Origin: Leifsonia sp. Leaf336 | GTDB lineage: Bacteria > Actinomycetota > Actinomycetes > Actinomycetales > Microbacteriaceae | Length of the DNA stretch: 64,000 nt | Assembly (NCBI RefSeq): GCF_001423695.1 | Contig: NZ_LMOZ01000003.1 | Span: 62,001-126,000, forward strand | Direction: 5' to 3' | In this document: one piece after another, positions 53,768 to 61,578 of the stretch | Layout of the letters: the number at the start of each line of letters is the position of its first letter | Numbering within the stretch: position 1 is the stretch's first letter | Program-made: the position numbers and the translations under genes | The notes under the pieces: generated by a model | Databases searched by the model: none | What the model was told of the DNA's origin: nothing | The model's input: only the letters and a program-made list of their open reading frames with translations

Positions 53768-54746
53768 TCTGGAGCTCCTTCAGCACGGATTCGACCTCGT
53801 CCGTCGTCGGCATGGCGGTGGAGCACTCGCGACGCGTAGCCACGATCGCTCCGGCGATGTTGGCGAAGCGGATGACCCTCTCGAGCGACCAGTCCTGAAG
53901 CAGCCCGTAGCAGAGCGCGCCGCCGAAGCCGTCGCCGGCGCCGAGCCCGTTGACGACCTCCACGAAGTAGGGCGGAACCTCGACGGTCTCGTCGCGGGTC
54001 TTCGCGAGCACGCCGCGCGGCCCCTGCTTGACGATCGCGAGTTCGACGCCGCGTTCGAGCAAGGCGTCGGCAGCGCGCAGCGGCTCGGTCTCACCGACCG
54101 CGATCTCGCACTCCTCGCGGTTGCCGACGGCCACGGTGACCTGACCGAGCGCCCTCTTGACCTCGGCGGTCGCCGCGGCGCCGCTCGGCCAGAACATCGG
54201 CCGGTAGTCGAGATCGAGGACGGTCAGCGGCCGCCGGCCCCTGGCCCCCCATGCCGCGTGGTGCGCGGTGCGGCTGGGGTCGCGCGAGAGGCCGGTGACC
54301 GTCGACCAGTAGATGCGCGCGCGGCTGATCGCGTCGAGGTCGAGGTCGTTCGCCGTGATCGCGAGGTCGGGCGCGATCGGATCGCGGTAGAAGTACAGCG
54401 GGAAGTCGTCCGGCGGGAAGATCTCGCAGAACGTGATCGGCGTCTTGAGCGTGCCGACGGTGCCGACGAAGCGGTCGTCGACGCCGAGCCGGCGCAGCTC
54501 ACGGTGGGCATAGCGGCCGAAGGGGTCGTCGCCGGTCGCTGTGACCACCGCCGAGCGGAGGCCATGCCGCGCGGCCGCGATCGAGACGTTCGTCGCACTG
54601 CCTCCGAGGAACTTGCCGAACGTGTCGACGTCCTCCAGGCCCACACCGTCTTGAAGGGGGTAGAGGTCGACCCCGATGCGCCCGATGGTGATCAGATCGA
54701 ACGGCTCCCCCTGCTCGGAATGCAGAGCCGCGGTCTCGCTCGTCAT
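53754..54746 (-). CDS. iolC: 5-dehydro-2-deoxygluconokinase
   Basis: 330 residues from the ATG at 54746 (AAGGAG 10 nt upstream). PfkB-family kinase: N-terminal motif GRIGVDLYPLQDGVGLEDV, KFLGGSATNVSIAAARHG and the anion-hole/catalytic motif NGLGAGDGFGGAL (Asp about 275). It phosphorylates 2-deoxy-5-keto-D-gluconate. First gene of the iol operon. Confidence 0.93.
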   Translation of the reverse strand: MTSETAALHSEQGEPFDLITIGRIGVDLYPLQDGVGLEDVDTFGKFLGGSATNVSIAAARHGLRSAVVTATGDDPFGRYAHRELRRLGVDDRFVGTVGTLKTPITFCEIFPPDDFPLYFYRDPIAPDLAITANDLDLDAISRARIYWSTVTGLSRDPSRTAHHAAWGARGRRPLTVLDLDYRPMFWPSGAAATAEVKRALGQVTVAVGNREECEIAVGETEPLRAADALLERGVELAIVKQGPRGVLAKTRDETVEVPPYFVEVVNGLGAGDGFGGALCYGLLQDWSLERVIRFANIAGAIVATRRECSTAMPTTDEVESVLKELQNVRS

Positions 54747-54789
54747 GGCGTGGAACTCCTTCGTCGCGGTCGTCGTGTCGCAGCTCAAG

Positions 54790-54818
54790 CCTACATCTAT
54801 GTTCTATCAAACTGACAA
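54790..54818 (-). promoter_or_regulatory. Putative iol operon promoter region
   Basis: The AT-rich stretch 54790-54818, 44 bp upstream of iolC, holds TTGTCA (minus strand, 54813-54818). A clear -10 at the right distance is missing (TGTAGG at 17 bp), so activation or another sigma factor is possible. The stretch stands out in a G+C-rich background. Confidence 0.35.
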
Positions 54819-54858
54819 CCCTGTGCCGCGGCGAAGGATCGTCGGCCCTTTGCCGCGG

Positions 54859-55698
54859 TCAGCGCCGGGCGACCAGCCACTCGGCGAAGCCGAGCACCTG
54901 CGGATCGAGCGCCCGGGTCGCCGCGAAGTCGGCCTGATACGCCGGGAGCGTGGAGAACCAGCGGAACATCGAGGCGCGGTCGTCGTCCATCGCGTCGAGC
55001 GGAACCCGCTCGAACCGGGTTGGCACGCCGGTCGCGGCGCTGATCTCGGCGACGATCTGCTCGAGCGTGAGCTCGTCGCCCGCGATCTCGACGGCCATAC
55101 CGGACGCGCGTCCGGGATCGGTCGCGAGCGCGGCGACGACGCGGCCGATGTCGACGACGGCGATCAGCTGCAGGGGCACGTCCCCCGGCATCGGCAAGCG
55201 CACGACCGCTTCGACGGTCTCGCCGGCCGGCAGCTGGTACGCGAGGTTCTCCATGAAGAACACGGGTCGCACGAACGCGTGCGCGACGCCGCTCGCCTCC
55301 AGTGCCTCCTCCACCCGGCGCTTGCTCTCGAAGTGCGGGATGCCGGTCTCGCGGTCCGCGCCTCCTACCGACGAGTGCACGACGAACGGGACTCCCGCGT
55401 CGCGGGCGGCCTCCACGAGGAGGATGCCTCGGCGGGTCTCGCCGCGGGGGCCGTCCTCCCCCGCGAAGGTCGTCATGAGCGACAGGGCAGCGACGCCGTC
55501 GAGGGCCGTGCGGGCGGCGTCGGGATCCTCGGCGTCGGCGACCACGACCTCCACCCCGCGTGCGGCGAGCGCACGTGCCCGTTCCGAGTTCGCGTCCCGC
55601 GTCAGCGCGCGCACGGCCGCACCTCGCTCGAGCAGCGCGTCGACGACCGCGCCGCCCTGCTTGCCGGTCGCGCCGACCACGGCGATCAGGTCTGACAT
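54859..55698 (-). CDS. NmrA-family NAD(P)-binding protein
   Basis: 279 residues. Rossmann motif VVGATGKQGGAVVDALLERG at about 6-25, VVADAEDPDAARTALDGV, HSSVGGADRETGIPHFESKRRVEEAL at about 108-133. The atypical SDR/NmrA group has no full catalytic Tyr-x-x-x-Lys and includes redox sensors and quinone reductases. It stands alone between iolC (opposite side of a gap) and a dispersed hairpin. Function open. Confidence 0.83.
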   Translation of the reverse strand: MSDLIAVVGATGKQGGAVVDALLERGAAVRALTRDANSERARALAARGVEVVVADAEDPDAARTALDGVAALSLMTTFAGEDGPRGETRRGILLVEAARDAGVPFVVHSSVGGADRETGIPHFESKRRVEEALEASGVAHAFVRPVFFMENLAYQLPAGETVEAVVRLPMPGDVPLQLIAVVDIGRVVAALATDPGRASGMAVEIAGDELTLEQIVAEISAATGVPTRFERVPLDAMDDDRASMFRWFSTLPAYQADFAATRALDPQVLGFAEWLVARR

Positions 55699-55794
55699 CG
55701 TGGAGGACTCTGGAAATCGAACCAGACAGGTCGCCCCGATAGGCGAGTCCCCCTCGGGACGCCCTCAGCATACGCCGGAGCGGCTGGCGGCCGC

Positions 55795-55851
55795 CGAGGG
55801 GCACGTTGTTGTCCCCTTCGAGGGCCGAAAGGGACAACAACGTGCCCTTCG
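55795..55851. repeat. Dispersed hairpin element, copy B
   Basis: Outer and middle stem CGAGGGGCACGTTGTTGTC pairs with its complement on the right. At the next position this copy has a C-G pair where copies A and C have G-C, a compensatory change. It lies 9 nt beyond the stop of the ABC permease gene (ends 55861) and 96 bp upstream of the NmrA-type start. Confidence 0.85.
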
Positions 55852-55860
55852 CTGGCGGGC

Positions 55861-56676
55861 TCAGCGGCCGTCTTTGCGAATCCAGCGGAACGTGAGCCGG
55901 CACGCGACGAGGCCGACGACGAGCCAGATCAGGAGCACGACGGCGATCCAGCCGAGCTGCCAGCTGCCGCTCGGCTCCGCCGCCTCGAAGCTCGCCGGGA
56001 GGAACACGCTGCGCATGCCCTGCGCGATCCACTTGAGCGGGAACAGGCTCGCGATGTTCTGCAGCCATTTGGGCAGCAGGTTGAACGCCAGGTACACGCC
56101 GGAGATGAATTGCAGCACGAGCACGATCGGGATGATGACCGCCGTAGCGCTCTTGCCCGTGCGCGGGACGGCCGAGAGCGCGATTCCGAGCACGGCGGAG
56201 GTGACGATCCCGAGCGCGTAGATCCAGGCGAATCGTAGCCAGAGCGCGGGGTCGGTCGGCAGTGCGACGCCGAACGCGACGCGGGCCATCAGCAGCAGCA
56301 GGCCGATCTGGAGGATGCTCGTCGCGATGACCTGGCCCATCTTGCCGAGGAAGTACGAGACGACGGGCAGCGGTGTCCCGCCCAGCCGCTTCAGCGTCCC
56401 GTCGCTCTTCTCCACAGCGATGTCGACGGCGAGGTTCTGCACACCGCTGAGGAGGATGCCGGCGGCGATCATCCCCGGGAGGTAGTACGCGGCCTGGGTG
56501 ATGCCTCCACTGCCGTCGGGTGCGGCGCCCACCTTGCCGAGGCCCTGGAAGGCGACGGAGAAGATGCCGAGCATGACGACCGGGAACAGGAAAGTGAAGA
56601 AGATCGTGTCCGACTGCCGGAAGTAGACGAGCACTTCGTAGCGGATGCGGGACCAGCCCAGCGCCACGGCGGTCAT
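55861..56676 (-). CDS. ABC-2 type exporter permease
   Basis: 271 residues, six membrane helices. The ABC-2 pattern is visible: a hydrophilic N-terminus with one helix (FFTFLFPVVMLGIFSVAF), a helix pair around 70-165 and the C-terminal FISGVYLAFNLLPKWLQNIASLFPLKW with a short reentrant loop. Partner of the ATPase gene, which it overlaps by 4 bp. Such two-gene systems often export drugs, peptides or lipids. Confidence 0.9.
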   Translation of the reverse strand: MTAVALGWSRIRYEVLVYFRQSDTIFFTFLFPVVMLGIFSVAFQGLGKVGAAPDGSGGITQAAYYLPGMIAAGILLSGVQNLAVDIAVEKSDGTLKRLGGTPLPVVSYFLGKMGQVIATSILQIGLLLLMARVAFGVALPTDPALWLRFAWIYALGIVTSAVLGIALSAVPRTGKSATAVIIPIVLVLQFISGVYLAFNLLPKWLQNIASLFPLKWIAQGMRSVFLPASFEAAEPSGSWQLGWIAVVLLIWLVVGLVACRLTFRWIRKDGR

Positions 56677-57557
56677 GCAGCGACCTCCTCGGCGCCGGCC
56701 TGTTCGTCGGCCTCCCGCACCAATCCGAGGTAGATGTCCTCCAGGCTCGGTCGGATCACCTCCAGGTCGCGCGGCTCGCCGCCGAGCTCGACCGTGAGCC
56801 GGGCGACCAGCGCTCCCGGCGCCTCGGTGCGCTCCTCGTGCTGCGCACCCGTCGCGTCGCGCCAGCGGACGATCGGGACGCGCGACGCGGATCCGCCGAT
56901 CTCGTCCACCGCGCCGATGTCGAGCAGCGCGCCGTGGGCGATCACCGCCGCCCGATCGCTCAGCTGCGCCGCCTCATCGAGATAGTGGGTGGTGAGCAGG
57001 ATGGTCGTCCCCTCCCGTTTGAGCGAGCGCACCAGCTCCCAGAACTGCCGGCGCGCCTCGGGATCGAAACCGGTGGTCGGCTCGTCGAGGAACAGCAGCT
57101 CCGGCCGTCCGATCACCCCGAGCGCGACATCCAGCCGGCGACGCTGGCCGCCGGACAGGTTGCGGATGCGGGTCTTCGCCTTCTCCTCCAGGCCCACCGA
57201 GAGGATGATCTCCTCGACGTCGCGGCTGTTCGGGTAGTAGCGGGCGAACTGGGTGAGCTGTTCGCGCACCGTCACGTTCGCGGCCTCCGAGCCGGACTGC
57301 AGCACGATGCCCAGCCGCGCCTTCCACGCCGTGCCCGCCTTGCCGGGGTCCTCGCCGAGCACCGTCACGTCGCCGCCGTCGCGGTCGCGGTACCCCTCGA
57401 GGATCTCGATCGTCGTGCTCTTGCCCGCGCCGTTCGGCCCGAGCAGCGCGAACGTCTCACCGTCGGCGATCTCGAAGTCGACTCCGCGCACGGCTTCGAA
57501 CGAGCCGTACGACTTGCGGAGGCCGCGGACGACCACGGCGGGAGGGCGGACAGTCAT
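56673..57557 (-). CDS. ABC exporter ATP-binding protein
   Basis: 294 residues from the ATG at 57557. Walker A GPNGAGKST (about 39), Q-loop IGIVLQSG, signature RNLSGGQRRRLDVAL, Walker B LLFLDEPTTGFDP and H-loop TTHYLDEA. The C-terminal 70 residues form the DrrA-type extension. Typical DrrA/CcmA-like multidrug ATPase. Coupled with the permease by ATGA overlap. Confidence 0.94.
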   Translation of the reverse strand: MTVRPPAVVVRGLRKSYGSFEAVRGVDFEIADGETFALLGPNGAGKSTTIEILEGYRDRDGGDVTVLGEDPGKAGTAWKARLGIVLQSGSEAANVTVREQLTQFARYYPNSRDVEEIILSVGLEEKAKTRIRNLSGGQRRRLDVALGVIGRPELLFLDEPTTGFDPEARRQFWELVRSLKREGTTILLTTHYLDEAAQLSDRAAVIAHGALLDIGAVDEIGGSASRVPIVRWRDATGAQHEERTEAPGALVARLTVELGGEPRDLEVIRPSLEDIYLGLVREADEQAGAEEVAA

Positions 57558-57576
57558 GCGCTCATCATGCCGGGGG

Positions 57577-58314
57577 TCAGGACCGGTACTCGGGGTTCGG
57601 GAAGTCGAACCGCGTTCCAGCGTCCCACTCGCGCCGCTGGTTGCCGTACGCGGGGAAGCCGCCCGCATCCTTCAGGAGGCGAGCGAGGTGGAGGAGGTTC
57701 CAGGTGAGGAACGTCGTGTTCCTGTTGGTGAAGTCGTTGCCGAATCCGACGCGTCGTCCGTCGCCCAGGTCGTCGCCGTAGCTCGGTCCGGGGCCGGCCT
57801 CGCCGATCCATCCCGCGTCGGCCTGCGGCGGCACCGCGTAGCCGATGTGCTGGAGGCTGTAGAGGATGTTGGAGGCGCAGTGCTTGATGCCGTCCTCGTT
57901 GCCGGTGATGAGGCAGCCGCCCGTGCGCCCGTAGTAGAGCCACTGGCCCTTCTCGTTCAGCTCGCCCGAGTGCGAATAGAGGCGTTCGATGACCTTCTTG
58001 GTCTCGCTGCTGTTGTCGCCGAGCCAGATCGGGCCGGCGATGACGAGGATGTCCGCGGCGAGCACGCGCGGGAAGAGATCCGGCCAGGCATCCACCTCCC
58101 AGCCGTACTCGCGCATGTCCGGGTAGACGCCCGTAGCGATCGGGTGGTCGACGGACCGGAACTGATCCACCTCCACGCCGTTCGCGGACATGATCGACGC
58201 ACTCGCGTCGATCAGCGACTGCGTGTGACTGCGGCCGGGCGACCGGGTGAGGGTCGTGTTGATGAAAAGCGCGCGCAGATCGCTGTAGTCGGTGGCCGGA
58301 GAACCCATGGGCAC
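57577..58314 (-). CDS. Flavodoxin-fold NAD(P)H-dependent reductase
   Basis: 245 residues; GTG at 58314 has a GAGGGA site 6 nt upstream, while the ATG two codons on (58308) is too far, so GTG is preferred. Flavin-binding P-loop analog INTTLTRSPGRSHTQSLIDA at about 18-37 and the later AGPIWLGDNSSETKKVIERL (about 94) are typical for FMN reductases of the NAD(P)H oxidoreductase group. Divergent from a MarR gene with a shared operator region. It could detoxify quinones or nitro compounds. Confidence 0.82.
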   Translation of the reverse strand: MPMGSPATDYSDLRALFINTTLTRSPGRSHTQSLIDASASIMSANGVEVDQFRSVDHPIATGVYPDMREYGWEVDAWPDLFPRVLAADILVIAGPIWLGDNSSETKKVIERLYSHSGELNEKGQWLYYGRTGGCLITGNEDGIKHCASNILYSLQHIGYAVPPQADAGWIGEAGPGPSYGDDLGDGRRVGFGNDFTNRNTTFLTWNLLHLARLLKDAGGFPAYGNQRREWDAGTRFDFPNPEYRS

Positions 58315-58336
58315 ACGCTATCCCTCACGTCCACTG

Positions 58337-58374
58337 TTGACAGTTTGAGTTCGAACTATTAGAGTTCTAACTAT
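58337..58374 (+). promoter_or_regulatory. MarR promoter, probably leaderless, with overlapping repeat operators
   Basis: -35 TTGACA (58337-58342), 17-bp spacer, -10 TAGAGT (58360-58365); the MarR ATG at 58373 is 7 nt later, about where transcription would begin. AGTTCGAACTAT (58348-58359) and AGTTCTAACTAT (58363-58374) are 12-bp direct repeats with 15-bp period; the first begins with the palindrome AGTTCGAACT and TTAGA-GT-TCTAA overlaps the -10. Confidence 0.68.
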
Positions 58375-58864
58375 GACATCGAGGATCGACCGGTTGACCG
58401 AGCTCGTCCGCAGCGTCGCCTTCGCGGGGCGCGCAGCGGCCGAGGAGTGGGTGCGCGACAGCGGGCTCACCCGTCAGCAGGCGTTCACGCTCGGCTACCT
58501 CGAGCAGAACCAGCATCGCGACGTGATCGCCCGCGAGCTGGCCGAGATGTCCGGCACCACCGCCGCCAGCGTCACCAGCCTCCTGCAGGGGCTGGAGGAG
58601 CGCGGCTACATCACCCGCACGTCGTCGCCGAACGACGCCCGCGTCAAGATCGTCCGCGTGACCGCGGACGGCGCGCAGGTCGTCGCCGGGTTCGACGAGT
58701 CGATGGCGGCCGAGCAGCGCAAGCTGTTCGACGCCCTCGACGAGTCGGAGCAGGATCAGCTGATCGCGCTGCTCGAGCGGGTGGTCGAGGCCGATCCATC
58801 GATCGCCGACCCGTCCCGCACGGGTCCGTCCCGCACAGCGCCCCCGTCGGGCCGCCGCCGCTGA
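58373..58864 (+). CDS. MarR-family transcriptional regulator
   Basis: 163 residues. The wHTH spans about 40-115 with LAEMSGTTAASVTSLLQGLEERGYI and SSPNDARVKIVRVT (wing). It controls, most likely, its own gene, the MATE exporter downstream (73 bp) and the divergent flavodoxin-fold reductase. The C-terminus carries a repeat of DPSRTGPSRT made by a 15-bp DNA duplication near 58810. Starts with AUG at or near the 5' end of its mRNA. Confidence 0.88.
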   Translation: MTSRIDRLTELVRSVAFAGRAAAEEWVRDSGLTRQQAFTLGYLEQNQHRDVIARELAEMSGTTAASVTSLLQGLEERGYITRTSSPNDARVKIVRVTADGAQVVAGFDESMAAEQRKLFDALDESEQDQLIALLERVVEADPSIADPSRTGPSRTAPPSGRRR

Positions 58865-58937
58865 CCGCGGCCGGCCCACCGGCGCACTCCGCACACTTCT
58901 TCCTACTCGAAACCGTTCACGGAACGGAGGTCCCGTC

Positions 58938-60344
58938 ATGTCCTCGAACCGCCACTATCTCTCGTCCGCGCCGATCTGGCGCTCCCTGGTGCACCTGTGC
59001 GTGCCCATGATCGCCGGCTTCTCGGTCGGCAGCGTCTACAACATCATCAACGCCGGCTTCATCGGCTCGCTGCACTCCACCCCGCTGCTCGCGGCGCTCA
59101 CCTTCTCACTGCCGGTGTTCGCCCTGCTCATGGCGATCGGCGGCGTCTTCGGCGTCGGCGGCGGCACGTACGTGTCCCGCCTGCTCGGATCGCAGGAGCA
59201 GGAGGGCACCGACAGTGCGGCCGCCGCCGAGCGCATCAAGCAGGTCTCGTCGTTCACCCTCTGGGGCGCCCTCATCGCCGGCGCGGTGATCGGCGTCGTC
59301 GGACTGATCTTCGCCACGCCGCTGGCCATCGTCGTCGGCGCGACCGGAGCCTCCGTCGCCCCGACCGCGCTCTACATCGGCGCGATGTGCGCCTTCACGC
59401 CGGTGTACGTCGCCGCGTTCGCGCTCGAACAGCTGGTGCGCTCGGAGGGCGCGGCCGTGGCCTCCATGACCGGGCTCATCGCCTCCACCATCGCCAACCT
59501 GCTGTTCGACGTGCTCTTCATCCTGGTGCTGGGCTGGGGCGTGCTCGGCGCGGGCATCGCGCTCGGGCTCTCGAACCTGGTCACTGTCGGCTACTACGTC
59601 TGGTACCTGACCCGCCGCAGCGAGACGATCTCGCTCGCGCCGCGGCACTTCCGCGCCGACCGCACGATGCTCGCCACCGTGTTCGGCGTGGGCGCCTCCG
59701 AGCTGCTGATGTCGTCGTTCCTCATCGTCACCACACTCGTCATGAACTGGATCGCCATCGGCTACGGCGCCTCCCTTCTGGCCGCGATGGGCGTGGCCCT
59801 GCGGATCTCGCAGCTGCCCGAGATGATCTGCATGGGCGTCTTCATGGGCGCGATCCCGCTGTTCGCCTACGCCTTCGGGGCGCGCGACCACGGTCGGCTG
59901 AAGAAGGCGATCACCGGGAGCGCGATCGCCATCGCGGGGGTCACCGCGGTGTTCTCGACCATCGTGTTCCTGTTCCGCGACCAGGTGTTCGCGCTGTTCA
60001 GCGCCGACCCGTCGGTCATCGCCGACGGAACGCTCATCCTAACCGCGATGCTCGTCTCGACGCTGTTCAACGGGTTCACCGGGCTGATCATCGCGGTCTT
60101 CCAGGCGACGGAGCAGATGCGCAACGCCACCATCATGTCGGTCGCGCAGGGCGTGCTCTTCATCCCGATCGTGCTGCTGGCCAACGCGCTGTTCGGGATG
60201 GGCGGCGTGATCTGGTCGATGACCGTCACGGAGGCGATCTGCTTCGCCGTCGCCGCCGCGCTCTTCGCCCGCTCGCGGCGAGCGCTCGCCGCGCCCTCCC
60301 CCGAGGCCGCCGCCCAGGCCGAGGCGGCCCTCGCCACCGCGTGA
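58938..60344 (+). CDS. MATE-family multidrug efflux transporter
   Basis: 468 residues, twelve membrane helices. Conserved VHLCVPMIAGFSVGSVYNIINAGFIG (helix 1), GVFGVGGGTYVSRLLG (helix 2-3 loop) and the mirrored second half from about 245 (GASELLMSSFLIVTTLVMNW, PLFAYAFGARDHGRLKKAI). A GGAGG site is 6 nt from the ATG. Exports cationic drugs using ion gradients in the family. The MarR gene lies directly upstream. A dispersed hairpin follows 10 nt after the stop. Confidence 0.92.
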   Translation: MSSNRHYLSSAPIWRSLVHLCVPMIAGFSVGSVYNIINAGFIGSLHSTPLLAALTFSLPVFALLMAIGGVFGVGGGTYVSRLLGSQEQEGTDSAAAAERIKQVSSFTLWGALIAGAVIGVVGLIFATPLAIVVGATGASVAPTALYIGAMCAFTPVYVAAFALEQLVRSEGAAVASMTGLIASTIANLLFDVLFILVLGWGVLGAGIALGLSNLVTVGYYVWYLTRRSETISLAPRHFRADRTMLATVFGVGASELLMSSFLIVTTLVMNWIAIGYGASLLAAMGVALRISQLPEMICMGVFMGAIPLFAYAFGARDHGRLKKAITGSAIAIAGVTAVFSTIVFLFRDQVFALFSADPSVIADGTLILTAMLVSTLFNGFTGLIIAVFQATEQMRNATIMSVAQGVLFIPIVLLANALFGMGGVIWSMTVTEAICFAVAAALFARSRRALAAPSPEAAAQAEAALATA

Positions 60345-60354
60345 TCTCGACGCT

Positions 60355-60411
60355 CGAAGGGCACGTTGTTGTCGCTTTCCGCGAGGAAAAGCGACAACAA
60401 CGTGCCCTTCG
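60355..60411. repeat. Dispersed hairpin element, copy C
   Basis: CGAAGGGCACGTTGTTGTCG plus CTTTCC pairs over about 26 nt with the right arm (only one extra T in the right arm), loop GCGA. 10 nt after the MATE stop and 7 nt before the stop of the convergent DUF1905 gene. Most regular copy. Confidence 0.88.
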
Positions 60412-60418
60412 GCGGTTC

Positions 60419-60682
60419 TCAGCGGTCGGGGTCGGAGACGAGCTCTACCTCGATCTCGTCGCCTGCTCCGCGGCCCGTGTTCTTGCGGGTCTCGGCGTTG
60501 AACGAGACCAGGTAGCGGCCTCCCATCACGCCGATCGTCGTCTTGTACGTGTAACCGCCGTCGATGGTCACCACGACGGGCACGCGCTTGCCGCGGTCGA
60601 AAGCGAGCACGACCTCCTCGGGGACGACGATGCCGACGTTGTTGCCGCCGGTGGACTCGAGCACGGTGCGGAAGACGGTCAT
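60419..60682 (-). CDS. DUF1905 family protein
   Basis: 87 residues. It has the opening FRTVLESTGGNNVGIVVPEEVV, LAFDRGKRVPVVVTIDG and GGRYLVSFNAETRKNTG, GDEIEVELVSD, the usual DUF1905 beta-barrel pattern. Function unknown. It is often found fused to a YdeI-like domain; here alone. ATG 60682 has a GGAGGTCC site. Confidence 0.88.
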   Translation of the reverse strand: MTVFRTVLESTGGNNVGIVVPEEVVLAFDRGKRVPVVVTIDGGYTYKTTIGVMGGRYLVSFNAETRKNTGRGAGDEIEVELVSDPDR

Positions 60683-60747
60683 CGGACCTCCAGCGTCAGG
60701 ATGAGGACTCAGGATGAGGACGCGGCGAGCCTACTCCCCGCGCCCGC

Positions 60748-61310
60748 TCAGGGGTTCTCGTAGGTGCCGTCGAGTCGAGCTCGGGCGATGACGTGACCGC
60801 TCATCGCGCGTACCGCGTCCTCCAGGCCGAAGGACGCGGGGAGGTCGAGCCGCCGGTCCACGGCGAAGAGCTGGAAGACGTAGAAGTGCGGCCCGTGGGA
60901 CGGCACCGGCATCGGGCCGTGCCAGCCGCGGGAGCCGAGCGAGCCGCGGCCGTACACGACCCCGGGCGGCGGGGTGCGGCGGGCGAGCGCGCCCTCGGGG
61001 AGGCCGCCGAGCGCCGGATCGATGCCGCGCGCGATCGTGTGCACGGCGGGCTGCGCGCGGGGGCGTCGGGGTCTTCGACGATGAGCACGAGCTCCTCGGT
61101 CGCGACCGGCGGCGGCGTCCACTCCAGCGCGGGCGACAGGTCCTGCCCGAAAAGCCTCCCCTTGTATGCCGACGGGATGGGGGCGCCCTGCGCGAAGGCT
61201 CGGCTCGTCAAGGCGAACGATTCGGGCGCCCGGAGGTCGGTGCGCTCCCAGACGACCTTCTCGTGACCGGCTCGGCGGTCGCGCAGTGCGCGTCCGATGG
61301 GATTCGGCAT
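60748..61310 (-). pseudogene. YbhB/YbcL (PEBP) family gene with frameshift
   Basis: The first part (start ATG 61310) has SFALTSRAFAQGAPIPSAYKG, LSPALEWTPPP and ELVLIVEDPDAP in one frame. The continuation AQPAVHTIARGIDPALGGLPEG, GWHGPMPVPSHGPHFYVFQLFAVD and the C-terminal helix lie in another frame that ends at 60748. The shift maps to 61057-61063, at a run of five G on the plus strand. Restoring one base gives D-A-P-x-A-Q-P-A-V-H, matching the conserved DPDAP...VH motif of phosphatidylethanolamine-binding proteins. Either a real inactivation or a homopolymer read error. The natural protein would have about 187 residues. Confidence 0.85.
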
Positions 61311-61359
61311 GGTGAGGCGCCTCTCGGTCGGGAGCGGGACCTCCCGACTCTACGACGCG

Positions 61360-61578
61360 CTAGCGGATGTAGGACGCATCCGGCCCGGTCTCCCCCGTGT
61401 TCTCGCGCGGCTGGTCGCGCAGCTCGCTGAGCTCGGCGACCGCACTCTCGATCGCGTCGAGCGCGAGGCGTATCGGCTCGGCCCAGGCGTCGGGCGCCGC
61501 GGCGGTCGCTCCGGCCGCGGCGGCGAGCTTCGCGCGGGCGGCTCGGATGGCCTCTTCAGCCGTCTCCAGATTGTCCAT
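61360..61578 (-). CDS. Hypothetical small helical protein
   Basis: 72 residues from the ATG at 61578. Ala-rich and acidic, predicted helix (AEEAIRAARAKLAAAAGATA) followed by a polar tail (QPRENTGETGPD). No family recognised. The start lies inside the end of the CDP-alcohol transferase gene (23-bp overlap). A start 14 codons upstream is open but not preferred. Confidence 0.5.
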   Translation of the reverse strand: MDNLETAEEAIRAARAKLAAAAGATAAAPDAWAEPIRLALDAIESAVAELSELRDQPRENTGETGPDASYIR

